Shown in pieces: positions 56,649 to 64,000 of a DNA stretch of 64,000 bases. A program made the translations under genes and the position numbers. The notes beneath the pieces are model-generated. The model was not told where the DNA came from. It was given only the letters and a program-made list of their open reading frames with translations, and made no database searches. This stretch comes from Commensalibacter papalotli (ex Servin-Garciduenas et al. 2014) (lineage in GTDB: Bacteria; Pseudomonadota; Alphaproteobacteria; Acetobacterales; Acetobacteraceae), in assembly GCF_000527695.1 (NCBI RefSeq), contig NZ_ATSX01000001.1, positions 620,001 through 684,000 of the forward strand. Direction: 5' to 3'. Positions within the stretch are counted from its first letter, which is position 1. Every line of letters starts with the position of its first letter.

Positions 56649-57644
56649 ATGATAGAGCGTCGTAAATTTTTAATTGGTGCAGGAACAGCTGTTACAACCT
56701 CTGTAATATTGTCTGATTCATTATTAACCAAAGCGATTGCTCAGAGTACAGCGGGATATCAAGCTTTTTTAAAACAAATTCAACAACAAGCTGTGCAACA
56801 AGGTTTTGATGCATCTATTATGAAACGTGCTTTGGATTGGTCTGTTCCAAATGCCAAAGTTATTCAATTGGATCGTAAGCAACCTGAGTTTACGATGACT
56901 TGGGCTCAGTATTATGAAAAAGTCATTTCTCCAACCAAAATAAGTCAAGGCAAGGCATCTTATCAATCTTTACAAAACACCTTATCTCAAATTTGGAAAC
57001 AGTATCGTGTTGACCCAAGAATAGTTCTGGGGATTTGGGGAATTGAATCTGCGTATGGAAAACATACAGGGAAATTTAACGTAATAGATTCCCTTGCGAC
57101 TCTTGCTTATGAAGGCCGTAGAGCAAAATTCTTTAAATCAGAGTTGATGAAAGCTTTAAAGATTTTGGATAGTCGTGATATTGCTCCAGAAAAAATGTTA
57201 GGCAGTTATGCTGGGGCTATGGGACAACCTCAATTTATGCCCAGTGCATATTTACAATATGCGGTGGATTTTTCAGGAACAGGACAGCGCAATATTTGGA
57301 CAAATGTGCCTGATGTATTGGCATCTATTGCAAATTATTTGGCAAAATGTGGATGGAAAGCATCTGAACCTTGGGGACAAGAAATCACTATTGACGGTAA
57401 TTTATCTCAAGGACAAATTGGTCGTAAAAATATAAAAACATTAGCACAATGGCAAGCTTTGGGGGTTAGGCGCAGAGATGGTTCTAAATTCTCAACAAAT
57501 TCTGTTCAAGGTGCTGTAATTAGACCAGATGGAGAAGGTGGGCAGGCCTTTATGGTTTATCACAATTTTAATGTGATACGCCGTTACAACCCCTCTGATT
57601 ATTACGCTCTGGCTGTTGGATTGCTTGGGGATGCAGTTGGATAA
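56649..57644 (+). CDS. lytic murein transglycosylase (MltB family)
   Basis: A 331-residue peptidoglycan lytic transglycosylase of the MltB/SltB type. An N-terminal twin-arginine-like signal (IERRKFLIGAGTAV, then a hydrophobic stretch ending AIAQ near residue 32) suggests Tat export. The catalytic Glu lies in LGIWGIESAYGKHTGKFNV, followed by ATLAYEGRRAKFF and AGAMGQPQFMPSAYL, all family hallmarks. It lies just upstream of two other cell-wall genes and may share their regulation. Confidence 0.93.
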   Translation: MIERRKFLIGAGTAVTTSVILSDSLLTKAIAQSTAGYQAFLKQIQQQAVQQGFDASIMKRALDWSVPNAKVIQLDRKQPEFTMTWAQYYEKVISPTKISQGKASYQSLQNTLSQIWKQYRVDPRIVLGIWGIESAYGKHTGKFNVIDSLATLAYEGRRAKFFKSELMKALKILDSRDIAPEKMLGSYAGAMGQPQFMPSAYLQYAVDFSGTGQRNIWTNVPDVLASIANYLAKCGWKASEPWGQEITIDGNLSQGQIGRKNIKTLAQWQALGVRRRDGSKFSTNSVQGAVIRPDGEGGQAFMVYHNFNVIRRYNPSDYYALAVGLLGDAVG

Positions 57645-57705
57645 TAATTAAAGTTGTTTTTTCATAAAGAGAAGCGTAAAGCTTAGTCTAATTTTATCTT
57701 TTTGA

Positions 57706-58614
57706 ATGGCTGTATATGCTGTGAACTATTCGGTAATTAAAATATCTGGTTTTTTATGTGCTGCTTTTTTGTTATCTTCATGCAACAAAAATGTTGATGA
57801 TGCAGCTTTAAAAACCGCAAAGCTTCATTATGAGGTTGGACAACCTTATCAATTAGGTAATCGTTGGATTTACCCAGAGGAAAATTTTGCTTATAAAGGG
57901 ACAGGCATTGCGGTTGTTTCTTCTAAAAGCGGAAAACAAATTACTGCAGATGGAGAAATCTATGATGCGCAGTCTATGACAGGTGCTCATCAAACCTTAC
58001 AACTTCCTGCAATTGTCCAAGTGCGAAATATGGATAATGGTAGAGAAATTACTATTCGGTTAAATGATCGTCCAGCTTCTACAACAGATCGGATATTGGA
58101 GTTAACTCCAAAAGCGGCAAGTTTGCTTGGTTTAGTAAAAGGTTCTGTGGCTAAAGTTGAAATTATCGAAGATGAGAAACGAAGCCAAGATCTTGCATTT
58201 AAATTACCTAATGGTCCTCAGACACAGATGCAAGTCAGTACAGCGCCTTTGGAAACCATCAAAGTTGAGAGTTTAGATGGAACTCAACCTTTGAAATCGG
58301 ATACACGTCATCTTGAACAACCTCAAGAGAACAATGTGCAAGCATTAACGCCATTAGAAGAATTGCCCGCACAATATCGTCAAGGGGCTGCAACAAATGG
58401 TCAGCTTTGGATTGATGGTGGTTCGTTTACATCAAGTGTTTATGCTAATCGTTTAGCCGCAAGAATGGGTGGTCGTTTGGTAAATACCTATACTGGGGGA
58501 CGTCGTGTTATCAGGGTTCGCTCTGGACCGTATAGCAGTGTAGAACAAGCAGATCAAAATTTGGATTCTTTATTAAAATCTGGCATAAAAGGTGCCAAAA
58601 TCATCGTTGAATAG
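57706..58614 (+). CDS. rlpA: RlpA-like lipoprotein with SPOR domain
   Basis: A 302-residue protein with a lipoprotein signal (lipobox LLSSC near residue 26), a double-psi beta-barrel RlpA domain (about 60-150) and a C-terminal SPOR domain (about 230-302) that binds denuded septal glycan. The RlpA core shows TADGEIYDAQSMTGAHQTL, LPAIVQVRNMDNGREI and RLNDRP. The usual ASWYG motif is replaced by GIAVVSSKSG, so catalytic transglycosylase activity is doubtful. The dacA start follows the stop by 13 bp. Confidence 0.88.
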   Translation: MAVYAVNYSVIKISGFLCAAFLLSSCNKNVDDAALKTAKLHYEVGQPYQLGNRWIYPEENFAYKGTGIAVVSSKSGKQITADGEIYDAQSMTGAHQTLQLPAIVQVRNMDNGREITIRLNDRPASTTDRILELTPKAASLLGLVKGSVAKVEIIEDEKRSQDLAFKLPNGPQTQMQVSTAPLETIKVESLDGTQPLKSDTRHLEQPQENNVQALTPLEELPAQYRQGAATNGQLWIDGGSFTSSVYANRLAARMGGRLVNTYTGGRRVIRVRSGPYSSVEQADQNLDSLLKSGIKGAKIIVE

Positions 58615-58627
58615 GGATAGAATAAGC

Positions 58628-59863
58628 GTGCAAACTCGTAGATCATTATTAACTGGTGCTAGTGGCCTTGCGTTTTCTTTGGCTGTAATCAATTCCTCTC
58701 CTGCTGAGGCAAAAACCACCCAACGTAAAAAGAAAACTGCTGCTAGTATTGCAGCTCAGCCTGCAATTTCAAATGGCCCTCCTGCTAATACACCGATAGG
58801 CCCTTTTGATACCAGTGCGCAATACGCATTTATTATGGATTATAATACTGGTACTGTTTTGTTGGACAAGCAAGCAGATCAGCCAATGCATCCATCTTCA
58901 TTAACAAAGATAATGACATGTTACGTTGTGTTTGCAATGTTGAGTACTGGTCGTATAAAACTGGATCAACTCTTACCTGTCAGCGAGAAAGCATGGAGAA
59001 TGCAAGGCTCAAAGATGTTTGTCCCACTCAATGCACAAGTATCTGTGCAGGATCTTATTCAAGGGGTGATTATTCAATCAGGGAATGATGCTTGTATCGT
59101 TTTGGCTGAAGGAATAGCTGGATCAGAACAACAATTTGTTGCTATTATGAATGATTGGGCACCAAAATTAGGTCTTAAAAATACGCGTTTTATGAATTGC
59201 ACAGGCTGGCCTGATGATAATCATTTAATGTCTGCACATGATATTGCGTTAATAGCCTATCATTTAATACACGATTATCCTCAATATTATCATTTTTTTT
59301 CTGAAAAAGAATTTACTTATAATAAAATCACTCAAGGTAATCGTAATGTCTTGGTCGATAAAGGGTTGGCTGACGGTTTAAAAACCGGCCATACCTCTGC
59401 AGGCGGATATGGATTATGCGCCAGCTCTGAACGCAATGGTCGTCGTATTATATTGGTTGCTAATGGAATGTCATCTATGAATGAACGTGCACATGAATGT
59501 GAACGTTTATTACAGTGGGGTTTTAATCAGTTTGAAAATGTAAAATTGTTCAACAAAGGCGAAGTCATTGAAACCGCACCTGTGTGGATGGGAACATCTC
59601 CAACAGTGTCATTAGTTGCGGGTGAAGATTTGTTAATGACCCTTCCTGTTGGTTGGCGTAATAAAATGAAGATTTCTTTAGATTATAACGTACCTATTGC
59701 AGCCCCTATTACCAAAGGACAAGTTGTGCAAGCATCATTATCAGTTGAAAATGGTGGGCAGGCTATCCAAATTCCTGTTATTGCAGGAGAATCTGTGCCA
59801 AAGTCAGGTCTAATTTCTCGAACGTTTAAAAATATAGGCTATCATTTCGGAAAGAAACCATAA
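58628..59863 (+). CDS. dacA: D-alanyl-D-alanine carboxypeptidase (class A PBP)
   Basis: A 411-residue low-molecular-mass penicillin-binding protein that trims the terminal D-Ala from peptidoglycan stem peptides. Active-site motifs are S91-L-T-K94 (SxxK), S151-G-N153 and K252-T-G254. A C-terminal PBP5-like domain follows. The N terminus (VQTRRSLLTGASG, then a hydrophobic core ending PAEA) looks like a Tat signal. I chose the GTG at 58628, after AGGGATAG, because an upstream GTG lies within rlpA and would put extra residues before the signal. Confidence 0.94.
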   Translation: MQTRRSLLTGASGLAFSLAVINSSPAEAKTTQRKKKTAASIAAQPAISNGPPANTPIGPFDTSAQYAFIMDYNTGTVLLDKQADQPMHPSSLTKIMTCYVVFAMLSTGRIKLDQLLPVSEKAWRMQGSKMFVPLNAQVSVQDLIQGVIIQSGNDACIVLAEGIAGSEQQFVAIMNDWAPKLGLKNTRFMNCTGWPDDNHLMSAHDIALIAYHLIHDYPQYYHFFSEKEFTYNKITQGNRNVLVDKGLADGLKTGHTSAGGYGLCASSERNGRRIILVANGMSSMNERAHECERLLQWGFNQFENVKLFNKGEVIETAPVWMGTSPTVSLVAGEDLLMTLPVGWRNKMKISLDYNVPIAAPITKGQVVQASLSVENGGQAIQIPVIAGESVPKSGLISRTFKNIGYHFGKKP

Positions 59864-59874
59864 TTCTTTCATTA

Positions 59875-59910
59875 ATGGAAGGTAAGATATTATTTCTATC
59901 TTCCATTTTA
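59875..59910 (+). terminator. hairpin between dacA and tmk
   Basis: ATGGAAG (59875-59881) pairs with CTTCCAT (59900-59906). An inner AAGATA/TATCTT pairing can form instead. TTTTA follows. It lies 12 bases after the dacA stop and is a probable, perhaps partial, terminator. Confidence 0.6.
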
Positions 59911-59939
59911 TAAGATTAATAGGAAAGTATTATACGGTT

Positions 59940-60578
59940 ATGACAGGATATATGATTACTTTCGAAGGTGGAGAAGGGGCTGGCAAATCGACACAAGCCC
60001 AACGATTATATGAAGCATTTGAAAGAGAAGGCCGAAAAGTTTTATTGACCAGAGAACCTGGTGGTACAAAGGGGGCGGAAGCTATTCGAGAGCTTTTACT
60101 GTTCGGGGGGTATTCATTTTCTTTACGTTCTGAAATTATGGCGCATTTTACAGCGCGTTGCGATCATGTTGATCAAATTATCAAGCCTGCTTTGAGCCAA
60201 GGTTATGTTGTTATATGTGATCGATATATCGATTCAACAAAGGCATATCAAGGCTATGGATTAGGTAATGGCGATAAAGATTTAATTCGATATATTAGCA
60301 ATCTTTCCAATCTTATTGCATTGCAGCCTGACCTTACTTTGATTTTCGAAGCTCCTTATGATATTATGAGGGAACGGTGCCGTGCCCGTCAAGGTAGAGT
60401 AGATCGATATGAGCAACTTGATGAGAATTTCCATTATCGTGTTTTAAATGGATTTAAACAAATTATGATGGATAATTCTGATCGATGCGTTAGAATCGAT
60501 GCTCACAGAGATATGGAAGCGATTCATCGAGATGTTTATGATATTGTGTCTCAGAAACTATTCGAATTAAAGCAATGA
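59940..60578 (+). CDS. tmk: thymidylate kinase
   Basis: dTMP kinase, 212 residues, phosphorylates dTMP to dTDP for DNA synthesis. It shows the P-loop EGGEGAGKSTQ (about 9-19), LTREPGGTKGAEAIR, CDRYIDSTKAYQGYG and the LID segment CRARQGRVDRYE. Length is normal. Its stop overlaps the holB ATG, in the conserved dacA-tmk-holB-metG-tatD order. Confidence 0.96.
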   Translation: MTGYMITFEGGEGAGKSTQAQRLYEAFEREGRKVLLTREPGGTKGAEAIRELLLFGGYSFSLRSEIMAHFTARCDHVDQIIKPALSQGYVVICDRYIDSTKAYQGYGLGNGDKDLIRYISNLSNLIALQPDLTLIFEAPYDIMRERCRARQGRVDRYEQLDENFHYRVLNGFKQIMMDNSDRCVRIDAHRDMEAIHRDVYDIVSQKLFELKQ

Positions 60579-61528
60579 AACCCAGAGAAAATGATCATTT
60601 ATGGGGGCATAAAAAAGAGTATGCTTATTTTCAGCAAGCGATTGCGCAAAATAAGTTGCATCATGCTTGGTTAATTAATGGTGAAGAAGGGATCGGAAAG
60701 GCAACTTTTGTTTATCATTTAGTTCGATTGATTTTAGGAAATAGTCCAGCAGCAATTAGCCGGATCAAAGCAGGAAGCCATGCTGATTTATTAGTCGTTG
60801 CTCGTCGCTTAGATGAAAAAAAAAACCGATTACGTTCTGAAATTCTTATAGATGATATTAAAGCCGTTGGAGAATTCTTACGCCTGACTCCAGCAGAGGG
60901 TGGGTGGCGCATTGTTGTTATTGAAGATGCAGATTTAATGAATCGTAATGCGGCAAATAGCTTATTAAAATTGTTAGAGGAGCCACCCAAAGGCGCTTTA
61001 TTATTTCTGATTACGACACACCCTAACCGTTTGCTACCGACAATTTTAAGTCGTTGCCGTAAGATGAGTTTGCGCGGATTATCAACAGAAGAAATGGAAC
61101 AAGGATTATCTATATTAGCCCCTCAATTATCCGAAATAGATAAAAATAAAGTTATTCAACTTGCGGAGGGCTCTTTAGGAAAAGCGTTACAACTTTTGGA
61201 AAGTGGGCATTTAAATATAAAAGATATTGTTGAAAATCTTTTAAACCACTCATTTAAAAGTAAAGATATGTATCAACAAGCTGATTTAATCTTACAAAAA
61301 GAAAATGGCTTTACACTTTTTTTAAATTTATTAACCGATGCGATCGCTTTACGCATCCGACAAGCTGTGCAAACGCAAAAAAACGAATTTGGACATCCTA
61401 TGCGACCTATTTCGCAATGGATAGAAATATGGCAAACACTTTTAAAGTGGCATAAAGAAGCCGAATCTTTTAATCTGGATAAGAAACAGACCCTTATTTC
61501 TGAATTTAACCTTGTAAGTGAACTATGA
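60575..61528 (+). CDS. holB: DNA polymerase III delta' subunit
   Basis: HolB, 317 residues, is the clamp-loader delta' subunit. The AAA+ fold shows HHAWLINGEEGIGKATFVYHL with a degenerate P-loop, RIVVIEDADLMNRNAANSLLKLLEEPP and the SRC motif in ILSRCRKMSL. It overlaps tmk by 4 bases and metG by 4 bases, so the three are translationally coupled. Confidence 0.94.
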   Translation: MKPRENDHLWGHKKEYAYFQQAIAQNKLHHAWLINGEEGIGKATFVYHLVRLILGNSPAAISRIKAGSHADLLVVARRLDEKKNRLRSEILIDDIKAVGEFLRLTPAEGGWRIVVIEDADLMNRNAANSLLKLLEEPPKGALLFLITTHPNRLLPTILSRCRKMSLRGLSTEEMEQGLSILAPQLSEIDKNKVIQLAEGSLGKALQLLESGHLNIKDIVENLLNHSFKSKDMYQQADLILQKENGFTLFLNLLTDAIALRIRQAVQTQKNEFGHPMRPISQWIEIWQTLLKWHKEAESFNLDKKQTLISEFNLVSEL

Positions 61529-63060
61529 AACCTCATTATATGATTACTACCCCGATTTACTATGTGAATGGGGCTCCGCACGTTGGTCATGCTTATACGT
61601 CTATAGCTGCTGATGTTTTGGCTCGTTTTAAACGTCTAGACGGTTATGATGTGTTTTTTTTAACGGGTACAGATGAACATGGACAAAAGGTAGAACAAGC
61701 AGCGCAGGATAAAGGTCAATCAGCACAGAATTTTGCAACGATGGTGTCTGCACAATTTCGAAATATGGCTGACCAACTCAATGTTTCTTATGATGATTTT
61801 ATCCGCACGACAGAAGAGCGTCATATCAAAAGCTGTCAAGCGCTATGGCAAAAAATAGCAGACGCAGGTCATATTTATCTTGGTGCTTATGAGGGGTGGT
61901 ATTCTTTACGTGATGAATGTTATTATGGCGAAGATGAACTTACAACGACACAAGAAGGAAAAAAAATTGCTCCGACAGGGGCCGAAGTAAAATGGTTAAA
62001 AGAGCCTTCTTACTTTTTTAAACTGTCTGCATGGCAAGATAAATTATTAGAATTTTATGAACAAAATCCTAAATTTATAGGACCAGAAAGTCGTCGTAAT
62101 GAGCTGTTAAGCTTTATTAAATCTGGATTACGGGATTTATCTGTTAGCCGTACGAGCTTTAAATGGGGCATACCTGTTCCAGGTGATGATGACCATGTTA
62201 TGTATGTTTGGTTTGATGCTTTAACGAACTATATTTCGGCTTTAGGTTATCCAAATATAAAAAGTTCTGATCTGTGGCGGTTTTGGCCTGCTGATTTGCA
62301 TTTGGTCGGTAAAGAAATCTCTCGTTTCCATGCACTTTATTGGCCAGCCTTTTTAATGGCTGCTGGTTTAGAGGTTCCAAAACGTATTTATTCTCATGGT
62401 TGGTGGACAGTCGAAGGTGAGAAAATGAGTAAATCGGTTGGGAATGTTATTGAGCCCTTGAAACTGGTGCAAGAATTTGGTTTAGATCCTGTTCGTTTTT
62501 TCTTGTTACGTGAAGTGCCTTTTGGTGGCGATGGAGATTACAGCCGACAATCATTAATCAATCGTATGAATAACGAATTAGCAAATGATTTGGGTAATCT
62601 GGCACAAAGGACGCTTTCTCAAGTCATGCGAAACTGCGAGGGAAAACTCCCTGAAATTGGTCAACGTCATCAAGATGACGAGACTTTATTATCAAAAGCG
62701 ATATTGTTACCGACCTTATTGCGTGAACAAATGGACCGTCAAGCATTGCATGAATCTTTGGAAACCATTTGGAAAATTATTCGTGCTTCAAATGCCTATA
62801 TAGATCATCAAGCACCTTGGACATTAAAAAAGACTGATCCCCAAAGAATGACTGTTGTATTACGGGTTCTGGTTGATACATTGCGGATCATTGCAACCTG
62901 TTTACAGCCATTTATACCTGGGGCAATGGATAAGTTATTGACCCAATTGGGTGTTTCTGAATCTGAACGCCAGTTATCAGATCTTGAAACGGTTATTCCT
63001 GCTGGACGTGAACTTCCTGCACCTTCTGGTATTTTCCCACGTTTTGTAGAGGCTGAATAA
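61525..63060 (+). CDS. metG: methionyl-tRNA synthetase
   Basis: Class I MetRS of 511 residues. The HIGH-type motif is in YYVNGAPHVGHAYTS, and KMSKS is in EGEKMSKSVGNVI. A connective segment RDECYYGEDEL is present, followed by GFFLxxS-type FKLSAWQD. The C-terminal tRNA-binding (Trbp111-like) domain found in E. coli is absent, as is common in this lineage. It overlaps holB by 4 bases. Confidence 0.96.
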   Translation: MKPHYMITTPIYYVNGAPHVGHAYTSIAADVLARFKRLDGYDVFFLTGTDEHGQKVEQAAQDKGQSAQNFATMVSAQFRNMADQLNVSYDDFIRTTEERHIKSCQALWQKIADAGHIYLGAYEGWYSLRDECYYGEDELTTTQEGKKIAPTGAEVKWLKEPSYFFKLSAWQDKLLEFYEQNPKFIGPESRRNELLSFIKSGLRDLSVSRTSFKWGIPVPGDDDHVMYVWFDALTNYISALGYPNIKSSDLWRFWPADLHLVGKEISRFHALYWPAFLMAAGLEVPKRIYSHGWWTVEGEKMSKSVGNVIEPLKLVQEFGLDPVRFFLLREVPFGGDGDYSRQSLINRMNNELANDLGNLAQRTLSQVMRNCEGKLPEIGQRHQDDETLLSKAILLPTLLREQMDRQALHESLETIWKIIRASNAYIDHQAPWTLKKTDPQRMTVVLRVLVDTLRIIATCLQPFIPGAMDKLLTQLGVSESERQLSDLETVIPAGRELPAPSGIFPRFVEAE

Positions 63061-63065
63061 TTCTT

Positions 63066-63854
63066 ATGCGTTTAGTTGATTCCCATTGCCACCTTGATTT
63101 TTTTTCAGATGAAGAAATTGCAACTCTGTTAGATCATGCAGAGGAGGCAAAATTAGGAGAGGTGGTAACTATTGGAACACGCATATCCAAAGCTGATGTG
63201 CAAAAGCGTATTACAAGTTTTGCTAGGCCTGATTTAAAATTATGGTGTACTGTTGGAACGCATCCTGAGTATGTCAAAGATGAAGTTTTTGCTACTGCTG
63301 ATGAAATTGCAGCCTCAACAGATCACCCGCAAGTTATTGGTATTGGTGAAACTGGGCTTGATTATTTTTATGGTGAACCAAGTATATTTATCAAGCAGCA
63401 AGAATTTTTCAGAGCACATATACAAGCAGCACAAAAAACGCAATTACCCGTTTGTATTCATGCTCGTGAAGCTGATGATGATATTGCCAGAATTTTACAA
63501 GAAGAAACTAAGAATAATGGCAGTTTTCCATTTCTGATTCATTGTTTCACGTCTAGCCTTGCTTTGGCCCAAACAGCAATAGAGCTGGGGGGATATATCA
63601 GTATTTCTGGAATTGCGACGTTCAAGAAAGCTCAAGAATTACGAGATATAATCGTTCAACTGCCAATAGATCGTTTATTAGTTGAAACAGATTCACCTTA
63701 TTTAGCGCCTGTTCCATATAGAGGAAAACGTAATGAGCCTGCTTTTGTTGCGCATACGGCAAAATATGTTGCAGAATTAGTAGGTATGTCCGAGCCCGAT
63801 TTTGTCGATCAAACAACCACTAATTTTCATCATTTATTTACGAAAGCAAAATAA
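63066..63854 (+). CDS. tatD: TatD-family metal-dependent hydrolase
   Basis: A 262-residue TIM-barrel hydrolase of the TatD/YcfH family, whose members act as 3'-5' DNA exonucleases or D-tyrosyl-tRNA-type deacylases. Metal ligands are visible in VDSHCHLDFF, IGETGLDYFYG, CIHAREADDD, LIHCFTSS and VETDSPYLAP. It lies 5 bp after metG in the conserved cluster. YcfH-like function is the closest guess; the exact substrate is unknown. Confidence 0.93.
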   Translation: MRLVDSHCHLDFFSDEEIATLLDHAEEAKLGEVVTIGTRISKADVQKRITSFARPDLKLWCTVGTHPEYVKDEVFATADEIAASTDHPQVIGIGETGLDYFYGEPSIFIKQQEFFRAHIQAAQKTQLPVCIHAREADDDIARILQEETKNNGSFPFLIHCFTSSLALAQTAIELGGYISISGIATFKKAQELRDIIVQLPIDRLLVETDSPYLAPVPYRGKRNEPAFVAHTAKYVAELVGMSEPDFVDQTTTNFHHLFTKAK

Positions 63855-63856
63855 GA

Positions 63857-64000
63857 ATGAAAGTAACCTTTTTAGGGTGCAGCGGTTCAGGTGGTGTGCC
63901 AATGGTTGGTGGGGAAGATGGTAAAGGAGACTGGGGGGCTTGCGATCCTTTGGAAACGAAAAATCGTCGCACTCGTTCTTCGATAGTGATTGACACAAAT
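63857..64000 (+). CDS. metallo-beta-lactamase-fold hydrolase, N-terminal part (runs off right edge)
   Basis: The first 48 codons of a frame that starts with ATG at 63857 and stays open to the end of the window. The N terminus MKVTFLGCSGSGGVPMVGGE and the later RRTRSSIVIDTN are typical of PhnP-like metallo-beta-lactamase-fold hydrolases (phosphodiesterase group). Such a gene commonly follows tatD in alphaproteobacteria. The HxHxDH metal motif lies beyond the window, so activity cannot be judged. Confidence 0.85.
   Translation, partial: MKVTFLGCSGSGGVPMVGGEDGKGDWGACDPLETKNRRTRSSIVIDTN

Noticed and set aside
1-64000. CRISPR array, insertion sequence, prophage or toxin-antitoxin pair
   Set aside because: No regularly spaced short repeats, transposase, integrase or phage proteins, and no paired small genes of those kinds, are visible in the window.

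Overview
The window is a contiguous stretch of chromosome from an AT-rich alphaproteobacterium. Gene orders are characteristically alphaproteobacterial: tig-clpP-clpX-lon-hup; a nuo operon followed by birA-coaX-rnj-proS-lolC-lolD-dnaE; and rlpA-dacA-tmk-holB-metG-tatD. The low GC, the divergent phosphoenolpyruvate carboxylase at the left edge and the Tat-exported wall enzymes suggest an Acetobacteraceae member of the Commensalibacter kind. That placement is inference from recognition, not a database result. No prophage, insertion sequence, CRISPR array or rRNA operon is seen.

Left part (1-14,100). A divergent phosphoenolpyruvate carboxylase runs off the left edge on the minus strand, and a DUF445 membrane protein is read divergently from it. 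Next comes a complete SUF iron-sulfur operon (Rrf2 regulator, sufB, sufC, sufD, sufS, sufT). It has an IscR-type palindrome in its promoter and a strong terminator after sufT. A lone glycosyltransferase, a DEAD-box RNA helicase, a small membrane protein, the NAD(P)H-hydrate repair enzyme Nnr and tRNA-Leu(UAG) follow.

Protein quality control and tRNAs (14,100-21,450). Trigger factor, ClpP, ClpX, Lon and HU form the housekeeping proteostasis cluster. A perfectly duplicated tRNA-Val(UAC)/tRNA-Asp(GUC) unit follows, then about 600 bp without an intact gene that may hold a decayed reading frame.

Complex I and replication block (22,055-45,117). nuoA, B, C, D, E, F, G, H, I, J, K, L and N are contiguous, but nuoM, expected between nuoL and nuoN, is absent. 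Only 24 bp separate nuoL and nuoN. This is the most surprising feature of the window. Biotin ligase, type III pantothenate kinase, RNase J, a short prolyl-tRNA synthetase, the LolCD lipoprotein exporter and DNA polymerase III alpha follow in close succession.

Accessory and mixed region (45,118-56,650). This has small or sporadic genes on both strands: a DUF805 protein, an isochorismatase-type hydrolase, panB, a large polytopic membrane protein, nicotinamidase coupled to htpG, a CoA-binding protein, an unrecognised membrane protein, an N-formylglutamate amidohydrolase-like protein, tRNA-Val(GAC), a secreted Sel1-repeat protein, a cytochrome b561 and a FAH-family hydrolase.

Cell-wall and replication operon (56,650-64,000). 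An MltB-like transglycosylase, an RlpA-like lipoprotein and a D,D-carboxypeptidase are followed by tmk-holB-metG-tatD and the first 48 codons of a metallo-beta-lactamase-fold hydrolase that runs off the right edge.
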